This document shows positions 34,021 through 43,089 of a stretch of 64,000 nt of DNA, in pieces (the first letter of the stretch is position 1; each line of letters starts with the position of its first letter). Source of the stretch: JAYRZB01 sp041916675 (GTDB lineage Bacteria; Pseudomonadota; Alphaproteobacteria; Rhizobiales; Devosiaceae). The translations under genes were made by a program, and so were the position numbers. Below the pieces are notes generated by a model. The model saw only the letters and a list, made by a program, of their open reading frames with translations. It made no database searches and was not told the DNA's origin. The DNA is taken from NCBI GenBank assembly GCA_041916675.1, contig JAYRZB010000005.1:251360-315359 (forward strand), given 5' to 3'.

Positions 34021-34045
34021 CAAACCGCGCCACTGGCGCGGTTTG
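34021..34045. repeat. Perfect 11-bp hairpin between xdhB and xdhC
   Basis: CAAACCGCGCC and GGCGCGGTTTG around ACT. The T run after the stem is only three long, so it is at most a weak terminator; it may mark the end of the xdhAB message. It lies in the 268-bp gap that also holds palindrome copy 2. Confidence 0.7.
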
Positions 34046-34109
34046 CCCCTACGGGCCGCGCTTCACCCCCGCAAGGGTGAGTGTTCACATTGGATTGCCG
34101 GTTGCTCCC

Positions 34110-34212
34110 CTCACCCCCACCCCATCCCTCCCCCTCAAGAGGGAGGGAGCCCGTGTTTCAGGGCTTGCGTGTTTCCTCCCCCTTCCAGGGGGAGGATTAA
34201 GGTGGGGGTGAG
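34110..34212. repeat. Long C/G-rich palindrome ahead of xdhC (copy 2)
   Basis: The left arm (CTCACCCCCACCCCATCCCT, then a CCCC/AGAGGGAGGG part) pairs with the right arm ending AAGGTGGGGGTGAG at 34212. The two arms are about 38 bp each. The purine-rich right end is the only ribosome-site-like sequence before the xdhC ATG at 34216, so folding would hide it. Confidence 0.85.
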
Positions 34213-34215
34213 CCG

Positions 34216-35082
34216 ATGACCTCAATCCTCAACGCGTTCGATGCGTTTGTCGCCAGCCACGACAGGGCGATGGTGGCGCGGCTCAGTTCCGTGAAGGGGT
34301 CGAGCCCAAGGGCTGAGGGCACCAGCATGGTGGTGGCCAGGGACGCCCTTTTCGGCACCATCGGGGGCGGGGCGCTGGAATATATGGTGATCGACAAGGC
34401 AAGGCAGATGCTGCGCCAAGGGCAGGGCGAAGGGGCGCTGGATGTGCCGCTGGGGCCCGAGATCGGGCAATGCTGTGGCGGGCGGGTCGGGGTGAGCCTG
34501 AAATGGCTGGATGCGGCAGGGATTGCTGCGCTGCGCGCGGAGCTCGCCGCAGAAGAGGCGGGCCGGACGCCGGTTTACATTTTCGGGGCCGGGCATGTGG
34601 GGCGGGCGCTGGGGCAGGCACTGGCGCTGCTACCGGTCCGGGCAGAAGTGATCGACACACGAGTTGAAGAGATTGCCAGCCTGCCAAAGGGGGTTGCCGG
34701 GCGGGTGGTGGCGATGCCGGAGGCAGTGGTGCGATCCGCCCCGGCCGGCAGCGCCTTTGTGATTCTGACCCATGACCACGCGCTCGATTTCCTGATCGCC
34801 GCCGAGGCTTTGGCGCGGGATGATACTGTCTATGTCGGCATGGTGGGATCGCGCACCAAACGGGCGCGCTTTGCCAGCTGGTATCTGGGCGAAGGTGGCG
34901 ATACGCAGCGGCTGGAGCGGCTGGTATTGCCGATTGGGCAGCAGGGGCTTGGGGATAAGCGGCCTGCGGTGATCGGGGCTCTGGCGGCGGCGGAAATTAT
35001 GGTTCACATTGCCCGTCGGGAAGTCTTTGTGCACACGCGGTCTGCCAGTCTGGACGAACGGGGTGCAGTTCATGAACGCTGA
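34216..35082 (+). CDS. xdhC: Xanthine dehydrogenase accessory protein XdhC
   Basis: A 288-residue XdhC. It has the sulfurtransferase-type QCCGG motif at 85-89 and a Rossmann segment YIFGAGHVGRAL (121-132), with GMVGSRTKR near 212. XdhC binds molybdopterin and inserts the sulfurated cofactor into XdhB. The gene overlaps the next ATPase gene by 11 bp, tying enzyme maturation to purine uptake. Confidence 0.94.
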   Translation: MTSILNAFDAFVASHDRAMVARLSSVKGSSPRAEGTSMVVARDALFGTIGGGALEYMVIDKARQMLRQGQGEGALDVPLGPEIGQCCGGRVGVSLKWLDAAGIAALRAELAAEEAGRTPVYIFGAGHVGRALGQALALLPVRAEVIDTRVEEIASLPKGVAGRVVAMPEAVVRSAPAGSAFVILTHDHALDFLIAAEALARDDTVYVGMVGSRTKRARFASWYLGEGGDTQRLERLVLPIGQQGLGDKRPAVIGALAAAEIMVHIARREVFVHTRSASLDERGAVHER

Positions 35083-36619
35083 CATGCCGATGCGATTGGC
35101 ACTGACCGGCATTACCAAGCGTTTTCCAGGTGTGCTGGCCAACGACCATGTGAGCTTTTCGGTGCGCCCGGGCGAAATCCATGCGCTTTTGGGCGAAAAC
35201 GGCGCGGGTAAATCGACGCTGGTCAAGATGATCTACGGGATCATGCAGCCCGATGCCGGCGAGATCCGCTGGGATGGGCAGCCGCTGACGGTGGCCAATC
35301 CGCGCGCGGCGCGCAAGCTTGGCATCGGCATGGTGTTTCAGCACTTCTCGCTGTTCGAGGCGATGACGGTGCTCGAAAACATCGCGCTCGGCATGGACGC
35401 CAAAATTCCAGCCCGGGCGCTGGAAGCCAAAATCCGCGATGTCATGACCCAGTATGGGCTGACGCTCGACCCGCACCGGGTGGTGTCGACGCTTTCAGTG
35501 GGGGAACGGCAGCGGATCGAGATCGTGCGGGCGCTGCTGCTCAACCCCAAGCTGTTGATCATGGACGAGCCGACATCGGTGCTGACGCCGCAGGAGGTGG
35601 ACGCGCTGTTCGAGACGCTGCGGCTTCTGGCCAGCCAGGGCTGCTCGATTCTTTATATTTCGCACAAGCTCCACGAGATCAAAGCGCTCTGTGACAGCGC
35701 GACTATCCTGCGCGGCGGCAAGGTGGTGGATACCTGCGATCCACGCGCCGAAACCTCGCGCTCGATGGCCGAAAAGATGATCGGGGCCGGGCTCAAGGAT
35801 ATCGTGAAGGCGGAAGGGCGCTCGTTCGGGGCGGTCAAGTTTGAGGTGAGCCATCTCAGCGTGCCCAAGGAAGGGCATTTCGGCACGGCGCTGCATGAGA
35901 TCAGCTTTGCCGTGCGGGCCGGCGAAATTTTCGGCATTGCCGGGGTGGCGGGCAATGGGCAGAACGAGTTGCTTTTGGCCCTTGATGGCGAAGTGGGCGG
36001 GTTGGCGGACGCGGTGAAGATTGACGGTGTGCCGGTGGGGGCGCTGGGTACTTCGGCGCGGCGACGGCAGGGACTTGGTTCCGTGCCCGAGGAACGCAAC
36101 GGGCATGGGGCGGTCGGCGATTTCACGCTCTCGGAAAACACCATTCTGACGGCGCGCAACCGGTTGGGCATGGTGCTGGGCGGGCTGATCCGCACCGGCA
36201 TGGCCAGGACCTATACCGGCGATGTGATCGCCTCGTTTGCGGTGAAGGCGCAGGGGCCGGGGGCGACGGCGGGATCGCTGTCGGGCGGGAACCTGCAGAA
36301 ATATATCATGGGCCGGGAGATCATGCAGAAACCCAGCGTTTTGGTGGTGAGCCAGCCGACCTGGGGCGTCGATGCCGGGGCGGCGGCCGCGATCCATCAG
36401 GCGCTGGTCGATCTGGCAGCCAGCGGGTCGGCGATCGTGGTGATCAGCCAGGACCTTGATGAGTTGCTCAGCCTTTGCGACACGCTGGCGGTGATCAACG
36501 GGGGCAGGCTCTCCCAACCGCTCAAGGTTGGCGAGGCCAGTATCGAGGAAATCGGGCTGCTGATGGGCGGCATTCACGGGCTCGACATCGGGGAGGCGGC
36601 GCGTGCGGTTCCGGCTTGA
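35072..36619 (+). CDS. BMP-type ABC transporter ATPase (purine/nucleoside uptake)
   Basis: A 515-residue tandem-NBD ATPase. NBD1: Walker A GENGAGKST at 41-49, signature LSVGERQRIEIVRAL, Walker B LLIMDEPTSVL. NBD2: LSGGNLQKYIMGRE and VLVVSQPTWGVD, the normal degenerate form for the NupO/YufO group. The position between xdhC and puuD and the BMP-type binding protein downstream point to nucleoside or purine-base import. The start at 35072 overlaps xdhC; ATG 35084 is also possible. Confidence 0.9.
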   Translation: MNADMPMRLALTGITKRFPGVLANDHVSFSVRPGEIHALLGENGAGKSTLVKMIYGIMQPDAGEIRWDGQPLTVANPRAARKLGIGMVFQHFSLFEAMTVLENIALGMDAKIPARALEAKIRDVMTQYGLTLDPHRVVSTLSVGERQRIEIVRALLLNPKLLIMDEPTSVLTPQEVDALFETLRLLASQGCSILYISHKLHEIKALCDSATILRGGKVVDTCDPRAETSRSMAEKMIGAGLKDIVKAEGRSFGAVKFEVSHLSVPKEGHFGTALHEISFAVRAGEIFGIAGVAGNGQNELLLALDGEVGGLADAVKIDGVPVGALGTSARRRQGLGSVPEERNGHGAVGDFTLSENTILTARNRLGMVLGGLIRTGMARTYTGDVIASFAVKAQGPGATAGSLSGGNLQKYIMGREIMQKPSVLVVSQPTWGVDAGAAAAIHQALVDLAASGSAIVVISQDLDELLSLCDTLAVINGGRLSQPLKVGEASIEEIGLLMGGIHGLDIGEAARAVPA

Positions 36620-37685
36620 AAAGCGCCAGCAGCCATCCAGGGCGATGCTCTATCTGACCCCGTTGCTGGCGGTGCTGATCACCATGGTGCTGGGGGCGGC
36701 CGTGTTCACGGCGCTAGGCTATAACGGGATTGGCGCGGTGCGGGAGATTTTCCTCACGCCGCTGACCAACCCCTATAAATGGCAGGACCTGGCGGTGAAG
36801 GCCGCGCCGCTGATCATCATCGCGGTAGGGCTTTCCATCGGGTATCGGGCCAATGTGTGGAATATCGGGGCCGAGGGGCAGTATGTGGTGGGCGGGCTGT
36901 CGGCGACCGGGGTGGCGCTCTTGACCTACGACATGACCGGCTGGTGGATCCTGCCGCTGATGGTGCTGGCGGGAATGGCGGGCGGCATGGCGTGGGTGGC
37001 GATCCCGGCCTTTCTGCGCACCCGGCTCAAGGTCAATGAAATCCTGACCACGCTGATGCTGACCTATGTGTCGGTCTACCTGCTCAACTATCTGGTGTTC
37101 GGACCGTGGAAGAACCCGATGGGTATGGGCCAGCCGCAGACGGTGCTGTTCACCGCTGACCAGACGCTGCCCTATATCATTGCCGGCACCATCGTGCAGG
37201 CGGGGGCGCCGATTGCCATCATCGTGGCGCTGGTGGCCTGGTTCGTGATGTCGCGGTCGGTATTCGGGTTTCAGGTCAAGACGGTGGGCGCGGCCCCGCA
37301 CGCGGCGCGCTATGGCGGGTTTTCGGCCAACCAGACCATCTGGCTGGCGCTGCTGGCCTCGGCGGGGCTGGCGGGCCTGGCCGGTGCGCTGGAAGTGGCC
37401 GGGCCATTCGGGCGCATGGTGCCGCAGTTTCCGACCAACTATGGCTTTACCGCCATTATCGTTGCCTTCCTCGGCCGGTTGCAGCCGCTGGGCATTCTGC
37501 TGGCGGGGGGTGTGCTGGCGATTACGTTTGTTGGTGGCGAGGTGGCCCAGACCACCATGCAGCTGCCCAACGCGGCGGTGGGGATATTTCAGGCCATGAT
37601 GCTGTTCCTGCTGCTGGCGGGGGATATTTTCGTGCGCTACAGACTGCGCCGCGTGCGGCCGATGGCGGCAGGAGGCGCGGCATGA
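36603..37685 (+). CDS. BMP-type ABC transporter permease 1
   Basis: A 360-residue permease starting at GTG 36603 inside the ATPase end. About eight to ten hydrophobic helices; GYRANVWNIGAEGQYVVGG and RTRLKVNEILTTLML are the usual BPD_transp_2 purine-permease motifs. It overlaps the second permease by 4 bp. Confidence 0.92.
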   Translation: MRFRLEKRQQPSRAMLYLTPLLAVLITMVLGAAVFTALGYNGIGAVREIFLTPLTNPYKWQDLAVKAAPLIIIAVGLSIGYRANVWNIGAEGQYVVGGLSATGVALLTYDMTGWWILPLMVLAGMAGGMAWVAIPAFLRTRLKVNEILTTLMLTYVSVYLLNYLVFGPWKNPMGMGQPQTVLFTADQTLPYIIAGTIVQAGAPIAIIVALVAWFVMSRSVFGFQVKTVGAAPHAARYGGFSANQTIWLALLASAGLAGLAGALEVAGPFGRMVPQFPTNYGFTAIIVAFLGRLQPLGILLAGGVLAITFVGGEVAQTTMQLPNAAVGIFQAMMLFLLLAGDIFVRYRLRRVRPMAAGGAA

Positions 37686-38611
37686 GCGCTGAACTGATCA
37701 TTGCCATCATCATCACCCTGATCGGGGCGGCGACGCCGATCCTGCTGGCGGCGCTTGGCGAGCTGGTGGTGGAAAAGAGCGGCGTGCTCAACCTCGGCGT
37801 CGAGGGAATGATGCTGACCGGGGCCGTGGTTGGGTTTGCGGTGAGCTATTCGACGGGCAACCCCTGGATCGGGGTGCTGGCGGCGGCGTTTGCAGGCACG
37901 GCGGCCTCGCTGATCTTTGGGTTTCTGACGCTGTCGCTGTCATCGAACCAGGTGGCGACCGGGTTGGCGCTGACCATTTTCGGCACCGGATTTTCGGCGC
38001 TCTTCGGCCAGCCCTATACCGGCAAGCCGCTGGAACTGTTCCGCTCGGTGTTTCCGGCAGAGCTCGCCACCCACCCGTTCTGGAAAGTGATTTTCGGCTA
38101 TTCGCCGCTGGTCTATTTCTCGCTGATCATGGTGGTGGCGGTCTGGTGGTTCTTGCAGAAAACCCGGGCCGGGCTGATCCTGCGGGCGGTGGGGGAGAGC
38201 GATCTTTCGGCCCATTCGATCGGCTATTCGGTGATCGGAGTGCGGTATATGGCCGTGGCCTTTGGCGGGGCGATGGCCGGGATCGCGGGGGCGTGCTTTC
38301 CGCTGATCCTGACCCCGCAATGGGTCGAGCGGCTGACAGCTGGGCGCGGCTGGATTGCGCTGGCGCTGGTGGTGTTTGCGGCCTGGAAGCCGTTCCGCCT
38401 GCTGGCCGGGGCTTATCTGTTCGGCCTGATCGCCACCATTGAGCTTTACGCCCAGGCGGGTGGCGGGCAGATGCGGATTATTCCTTCCGAGGTGTGGGCC
38501 TCTTTGCCCTATCTCGCAACGATCCTAGTGCTGGTGCTGATTTCGCTCCGGCGCGAAGGCAATACGAGTGCTCCGGCCTGCCTTGGCAAGCCGTTCATTC
38601 CAAGCAATTAG
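37682..38611 (+). CDS. BMP-type ABC transporter permease 2
   Basis: A 309-residue permease, partner of the preceding one. ATG at 37682 overlaps the upstream stop. LVVEKSGVLNLGVEGMMLTG and SSNQVATGLALTIFGTG are family motifs, with about eight helices. It is followed 20 bp later by the binding protein. Confidence 0.92.
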   Translation: MSAELIIAIIITLIGAATPILLAALGELVVEKSGVLNLGVEGMMLTGAVVGFAVSYSTGNPWIGVLAAAFAGTAASLIFGFLTLSLSSNQVATGLALTIFGTGFSALFGQPYTGKPLELFRSVFPAELATHPFWKVIFGYSPLVYFSLIMVVAVWWFLQKTRAGLILRAVGESDLSAHSIGYSVIGVRYMAVAFGGAMAGIAGACFPLILTPQWVERLTAGRGWIALALVVFAAWKPFRLLAGAYLFGLIATIELYAQAGGGQMRIIPSEVWASLPYLATILVLVLISLRREGNTSAPACLGKPFIPSN

Positions 38612-38631
38612 GCGTCTAACAGGAGAAAAAG

Positions 38632-39711
38632 ATGACCATTCTTAACCGTCGCACCATGCTCAAGATCGGTGGCGCCGCCGCGGCGCTGCCGCTGCTTGGC
38701 AAGGCCGCATTTGCCCAGGAAAAGCTCAAGGTCGGTTTCGTGCTGATCGGCACGCCCGATGACAATGGCTGGAACTTCGGCCATGACCAGGGCCGCAAGT
38801 TCATGCTCGAAACCCTTGGCGACAAGGTGGAAACCACCGTTGTGACCAATGTCGCCGAGGGCCCGGACAGCGAGCGCGTGTTCCGTGAACTGGCCCAGCA
38901 GGGCCACAAGCTGATCTATGCAACCTCGTTTGGCTTTGGCGACTATGTGCACAAGGTCGCCAAGCAGTTCCCTGACGTGAAGTTCGAATGGGCAACCGGC
39001 AATGCCACCGCCCCGAATGTGTCGCTCTATAACGCCCGCTTCCATGAAGGCCGCGCCGTGATCGGCACGATTGCGGGCATGATGACCAAGACCAATATCG
39101 GGGCCTATATCGGCTCGTTCCCGATCCCGGAAGTGCGCATGGGGATCAATGCCTTCGCCATTGCCGCGCGCAAGGTGAACCCCGAGTTCAAGCTCAAGGT
39201 CGTTTATGTGAACTCCTGGTTCGACCCGGCCAAGGAAGCTGATGCGGCCCGGGCGCTGATCGACCAGGGCGTGGACGTGATCACCCAGCATACCGATGGA
39301 CCGGCGGCGCTGCAGGTTGCCGAAGAACGCGGCATCGTTGGCGGCTTCGGCCAGGGTGCGGACATGAGCGCGTTTGCGCCCAATTCGCACCTGACCGCGA
39401 TCATCGACAACTGGGGCCCGCACTACCTCAAGTCGGTGCAGTCGGTGCTGGATGGCACCTGGGCGGAAGGCTCGGTCTGGGACGGGATCGCTTCGGGCGA
39501 AGTCGAAATTGGCAAGTACAACGACAAGATTCCGGGCGAGGTCGTCGCCAAGGCCGAGGAAGTCAAGGCCGCGATTGCCGCTGGGACGCTGCATCCGTTT
39601 GCTGGCCCGCTCAAGGACAATGCCGGTGCCGAACGCGTTGCCGAGGGCGATGTGATCGATGACGGCGAGTTCTGGGCCGTGGACTGGTATGTCGAAGGCG
39701 TTGAAGCCTAA
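38632..39711 (+). CDS. BMP-family substrate-binding protein
   Basis: A 359-residue binding protein with a strong AGGAGAAAAAG ribosome site. The N-terminus NRRTMLKIGG (5-14) is twin-arginine-like, with AFA cleavage near 27. The body (GTPDDNGWNFGHDQGRK, YATSFGFGDYV, QHTDGPAALQVAEERG) is the BMP/PnrA fold used for nucleosides and purines. Genes around it favour a purine base or nucleoside ligand. A terminator follows 23 bp after the stop. Confidence 0.92.
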   Translation: MTILNRRTMLKIGGAAAALPLLGKAAFAQEKLKVGFVLIGTPDDNGWNFGHDQGRKFMLETLGDKVETTVVTNVAEGPDSERVFRELAQQGHKLIYATSFGFGDYVHKVAKQFPDVKFEWATGNATAPNVSLYNARFHEGRAVIGTIAGMMTKTNIGAYIGSFPIPEVRMGINAFAIAARKVNPEFKLKVVYVNSWFDPAKEADAARALIDQGVDVITQHTDGPAALQVAEERGIVGGFGQGADMSAFAPNSHLTAIIDNWGPHYLKSVQSVLDGTWAEGSVWDGIASGEVEIGKYNDKIPGEVVAKAEEVKAAIAAGTLHPFAGPLKDNAGAERVAEGDVIDDGEFWAVDWYVEGVEA

Positions 39712-39734
39712 GCACAGGCCCGTTTGCTGACTGG

Positions 39735-39761
39735 GAGGCGGGCGCGAGTCCGCCTCTTTTT
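39735..39761 (+). terminator. Terminator after the binding-protein gene
   Basis: GAGGCGG and CCGCCTC with an 8-nt loop, followed by TTTTT. It separates the xdhC-transporter message from puuD-guaD. Confidence 0.9.
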
Positions 39762-39777
39762 GCGTGGGTTGGTGTGG

Positions 39778-39824
39778 CCCCTCATCCGGTCCTTCGGACC
39801 ACCTTCTCCCCAGAGGGGCGAAGG
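39778..39824. repeat. RIME-like intergenic palindrome
   Basis: CCCCTCATCC followed by hairpin GGTCC-TTC-GGACC (39788-39800), then ACCTTCTCCCC and GGGGCGAAGG. This resembles the CTCATCC...CACCTTCTCCCC elements common between rhizobial genes. One copy seen in the window. Confidence 0.75.
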
Positions 39825-39860
39825 GTAGAGGTGGTGGGCGGCATGGTGTGCGCTGGCCTG

Positions 39861-39897
39861 CCCCCCATCCTATCCCTCGCCGCAAGGGGGAGGGGAT
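39861..39897. repeat. C/G-rich palindrome ahead of puuD (copy 3, partial)
   Basis: CCCCCCATCC then CCCTCGCCGCAAGGGGGAGG matches the left arm of copies 1 and 2; a right arm is not clearly present. It lies about 50 bp before the puuD GTG. Confidence 0.7.
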
Positions 39898-39947
39898 CGG
39901 CTGGAGGGCCGGGAGAGGCCGGGGCCATCCGGTGGAGGAGGACGAGA

Positions 39948-41177
39948 GTGACGGATCTGGCGATTTTGTGGGAATGGGGCGCGTTTGCGGCGCGGTGGCT
40001 GCACGTGATCACGGCCATCGCCTGGATCGGGTCGTCGTTCTATTTCATTGCGCTCGACCTTGGCCTGCGCAGGACGCCGAACCTGCCCAAGCTGGCCCAT
40101 GGCGAAGAGTGGCAGGTGCATGGCGGCGGATTCTACCATGTCGAAAAGTATTTGGTGGCGCCCGAGACGCTGCCCGAGCACCTGACCTGGTTCAAATGGG
40201 AAAGCTATTCGACCTGGCTGTCGGGCTTTTTGATGCTGGTGATCGTCTATTATGCCGGGGCCGATCTCTTCCTGATCGACCGACATGTGTTCGACATGCC
40301 CAATTATGTGGCCATCCTGATTTCGATGGGTTCGATCGCCTTTGGCTGGATTGCCTACAACGCGCTCTGCCAATCGAAGATCGGCGAGAGCACGACCGGG
40401 CTGATGGTGCTGCTGTTCGTGCTGCTGACGGCGATGGCCTGGGCCTATACGCAGGTGTTCACCGGGCGCGCGGCGCTGCTGCACATGGGGGCGTTTACCG
40501 CCACCATCATGAGCGCGAACGTGTTCTTCATCATCATGCCCAACCAGCGCAAGGTGGTGGCGACGCTCAAGGCGGGCGGGGTGCCTGACGCCAAATATGG
40601 CAAGATCGCCAAGCAGCGCAGCCTGCACAATAACTACCTGACGCTGCCCGTCATTTTCTTCATGCTGTCCAACCATTACCCGCTGGCCTTTGCCACACCC
40701 TATAACTGGGTGATCGCGTCGCTGATCTTTTTGATGGGCGTGGTGATCCGGCACTATTTCAACACCAAGCATGCCCGCAAGGGGCACCCGAGCTGGACCT
40801 GGTTTGTGGCGGTGGTGATCTTTATCCTGATCTGCTGGCTCTCGACGGTGCCGCGCACCGACACAGGGCGTGAAGAGATCGCCTCGCGGGCGGCCGAACC
40901 GTTCCTGGCCTCAGTACATTTCCCGGCGGTGCGCGATACGGTGATGGGGCGCTGTTCGATGTGCCATGCGCCCGAGCCGGTGTGGGAGGGTGTCCTGCAG
41001 GCGCCCAAGGCGGTGCATCTTGATAGCGATGCGGCCATTGCCAACCATGCCCAGCAGATTGCCGTGCAGGCAGGCTATTCGCACGCCATGCCGCCGGGCA
41101 ATGTGACCGAGATCACCGAGGAAGAAAGGGCCCTGCTGGTGGCCTGGTATCGTGATGCCACGGGTGGCCGCTCATGA
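39948..41177 (+). CDS. puuD: Membrane urate oxidase PuuD with C-terminal cytochrome c
   Basis: A 409-residue protein starting at GTG 39948 after GGTGGAGGAGG. The N-terminal part (DUF989) has about eight membrane helices (WLHVITAIAWIGSSFYFIAL, HGGGFYHVEKY, RSLHNNYLTLPVIFFMLSNH). The periplasmic tail has a haem c site CSMCH (Cys336, Cys339, His340). PuuD oxidises urate to 5-hydroxyisourate and sends electrons to the respiratory chain rather than making peroxide. It overlaps guaD as ATGA. Confidence 0.94.
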   Translation: MTDLAILWEWGAFAARWLHVITAIAWIGSSFYFIALDLGLRRTPNLPKLAHGEEWQVHGGGFYHVEKYLVAPETLPEHLTWFKWESYSTWLSGFLMLVIVYYAGADLFLIDRHVFDMPNYVAILISMGSIAFGWIAYNALCQSKIGESTTGLMVLLFVLLTAMAWAYTQVFTGRAALLHMGAFTATIMSANVFFIIMPNQRKVVATLKAGGVPDAKYGKIAKQRSLHNNYLTLPVIFFMLSNHYPLAFATPYNWVIASLIFLMGVVIRHYFNTKHARKGHPSWTWFVAVVIFILICWLSTVPRTDTGREEIASRAAEPFLASVHFPAVRDTVMGRCSMCHAPEPVWEGVLQAPKAVHLDSDAAIANHAQQIAVQAGYSHAMPPGNVTEITEEERALLVAWYRDATGGRS

Positions 41178-42472
41178 ACGCGGGCAAGACCATCCTGCGT
41201 GGACGGGTGCTGAGTTTCATCAGCGAGCCGCAGGGCGCCGATGACACGGAAAGTTACCGCTATATCGAAGACGGGGCGGTGGCGATTGCCGATGGCAGGA
41301 TCGTTTCAGTTGGGCCGTTCGAGGAGACAAATGCGGCAGATGTGACCGTGATCGACCACCGGCCGCACCTGATTGTGCCCGGGCTGATCGACCCGCATAT
41401 CCACTTTCCGCAAATGCAGGTGATCGGTTCCTATGCGGCCAATCTGCTCGAATGGCTCAACACCTATACGTTTGTCGAAGAACAGAAGTTTGCAGATCCC
41501 GCGCACGCCGACCGGATCGCCGGGCGGTTTTTCGATGAGTTGATCCGGCACGGCACGACGACGGCGGCGGCCTATTGTTCGGTACACAAGGCATCGGCGG
41601 AGGCGTTCTTTACCGTGGCCGAGCAGCGCAACCTGCGCATGGTGGCGGGCAAAGTGATGATGGATCGCAACGCCCCCGAAGCGCTGCGCGACACCCCGCA
41701 GCAGGGCTATGACGACACCAGGGCGCTGATCGAAAAATGGCACGGACGCGGCCGGGCGCATTATGCCATCACGCCGCGCTTTGCCATTACCTCGACGCCC
41801 GAGCAGATGGACATGGCGCAGTCGCTGGCGCGGGAGTTTCCCGATTGCCACATCCAGACGCACCTGTCGGAGAACCTGGCGGAGATCGAATTCGCCAAGG
41901 AGCTCTATCCCAACCTCGGCGATTATACCGGCATTTATGAGAAGTATCAGTTGCTGGGGCCCAAGACGCTGCTGGGCCACTGCATCCACCTGTCGGATCG
42001 CGAGGTGGGACTGTTGAGCGAGACCGGGGCGGTGGCGGTGTTCTGCCCGACCTCGAACATGTTCATCGGCTCGGGGTTGTTCGACCATGATCGGCTGCAC
42101 GCCGCCAGCGCCCGGATCGCCATTGCCACCGATGTGGGCGGGGGCACGAGTTATTCGATGCTGCGCACGCTCGACGAGGGCTACAAGGTGCTGCAACTGC
42201 GCGGGCAGCGGCTGCACCCGCTGCGCTCGTTCTACATGGCGACGCTAGGCAATGCCCGGGCGCTGTCGCTGGATGGGGTGATCGGATCGCTAGAGCCGGG
42301 GGCGGACGCCGATATTGCCGTGCTCGATGCCCGCGCCACCCCGCAGATGGCGTTGCGCATGGAGACGGTGACGAGCCTTGTCGAAGAGCTGTTCCTGCTC
42401 CAGACCTGTGGGGATGACAGGGCAGTGGTGGAAGTTTATGTTGCTGGCCAGGCGGCGAAATCAGCTCTTTAG
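41174..42472 (+). CDS. guaD: Guanine deaminase
   Basis: A 432-residue amidohydrolase (guanine to xanthine). The metal motif PGLIDPHIHFPQ gives His75 and His77; HGTTTAAAY, ITPRFAIT, THLSEN, LGHCIHLS and ATDVGGGTS follow as in GuaD. It is translationally coupled to puuD and feeds xanthine to XdhAB. Confidence 0.95.
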   Translation: MNAGKTILRGRVLSFISEPQGADDTESYRYIEDGAVAIADGRIVSVGPFEETNAADVTVIDHRPHLIVPGLIDPHIHFPQMQVIGSYAANLLEWLNTYTFVEEQKFADPAHADRIAGRFFDELIRHGTTTAAAYCSVHKASAEAFFTVAEQRNLRMVAGKVMMDRNAPEALRDTPQQGYDDTRALIEKWHGRGRAHYAITPRFAITSTPEQMDMAQSLAREFPDCHIQTHLSENLAEIEFAKELYPNLGDYTGIYEKYQLLGPKTLLGHCIHLSDREVGLLSETGAVAVFCPTSNMFIGSGLFDHDRLHAASARIAIATDVGGGTSYSMLRTLDEGYKVLQLRGQRLHPLRSFYMATLGNARALSLDGVIGSLEPGADADIAVLDARATPQMALRMETVTSLVEELFLLQTCGDDRAVVEVYVAGQAAKSAL

Positions 42473-42507
42473 TTCATTTTTCAACATTTGATTTTGGGGT
42501 TTTTCAC

Positions 42508-42978
42508 ATGCGTTTTGCTGGCAATGCGATCTGGTTTGTATTTGGTGGCGCGCTCACGGCGCTGATCTGGCTGATCGGGGCGGTGCTGTTTGCCATCACT
42601 ATTGTCGGGCTGCCGTTGAGCCGTGCTGCCATTGAAATGGCCAAGATTTCGGCCTTTCCGTTCGGCAAGGACGTGGTGCACATCCGCGAGCTCGACAACA
42701 AGAAGCTGAGCACAAAGACCGGCATTCTGGGGGTGATCGGCTTCATCACCAATGTGGTTTGGGCGCTGAGCTTTGGGATCATTCTGTTCCTGGCCTATAT
42801 CATTACTGGGGTGATCAACTGCCTGACTTTGATCGGCATTCCGTTTGGGCTGCAGGCTTTCAAGCTGGCCGGGATTTCGCTGTGGCCGGTTGGGCGGCGC
42901 GTGGTGTCGCTGGAATTGGCCAAGGCAGCGCGGGAAAGCAATGCTGCGGCCAAGCTCGCGCAGTACCGCAGTGCCTGA
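42508..42978 (+). CDS. yccF: YccF-family membrane protein
   Basis: A 156-residue inner-membrane protein with two copies of the YccF domain (NAIWFVFGGALTALIWLIGA and NVVWALSFGIILFLAYIITG; LFAITIVGLPL and CLTLIGIPFGLQAFKLA). About four helices. Function unknown. It lies inside the purine block 35 bp after guaD and may simply be carried with it. Confidence 0.85.
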   Translation: MRFAGNAIWFVFGGALTALIWLIGAVLFAITIVGLPLSRAAIEMAKISAFPFGKDVVHIRELDNKKLSTKTGILGVIGFITNVVWALSFGIILFLAYIITGVINCLTLIGIPFGLQAFKLAGISLWPVGRRVVSLELAKAARESNAAAKLAQYRSA

Positions 42979-43089
42979 CCGGTGGGCCTTGCACTCAGGC
43001 TCGGCCTTCTAAAACCAAGTACGGATTGGCCGCCGGGCAAATCCATGCCATGGCTTGGGTTGATTTGCGCGCGTGCGTTAGAGGACTGA

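Noticed and set aside
30049..39897. C/G-rich repeats as a CRISPR array
   Set aside because: Copies are kilobases apart, imperfect and palindromic, with no regular spacers and no cas genes.
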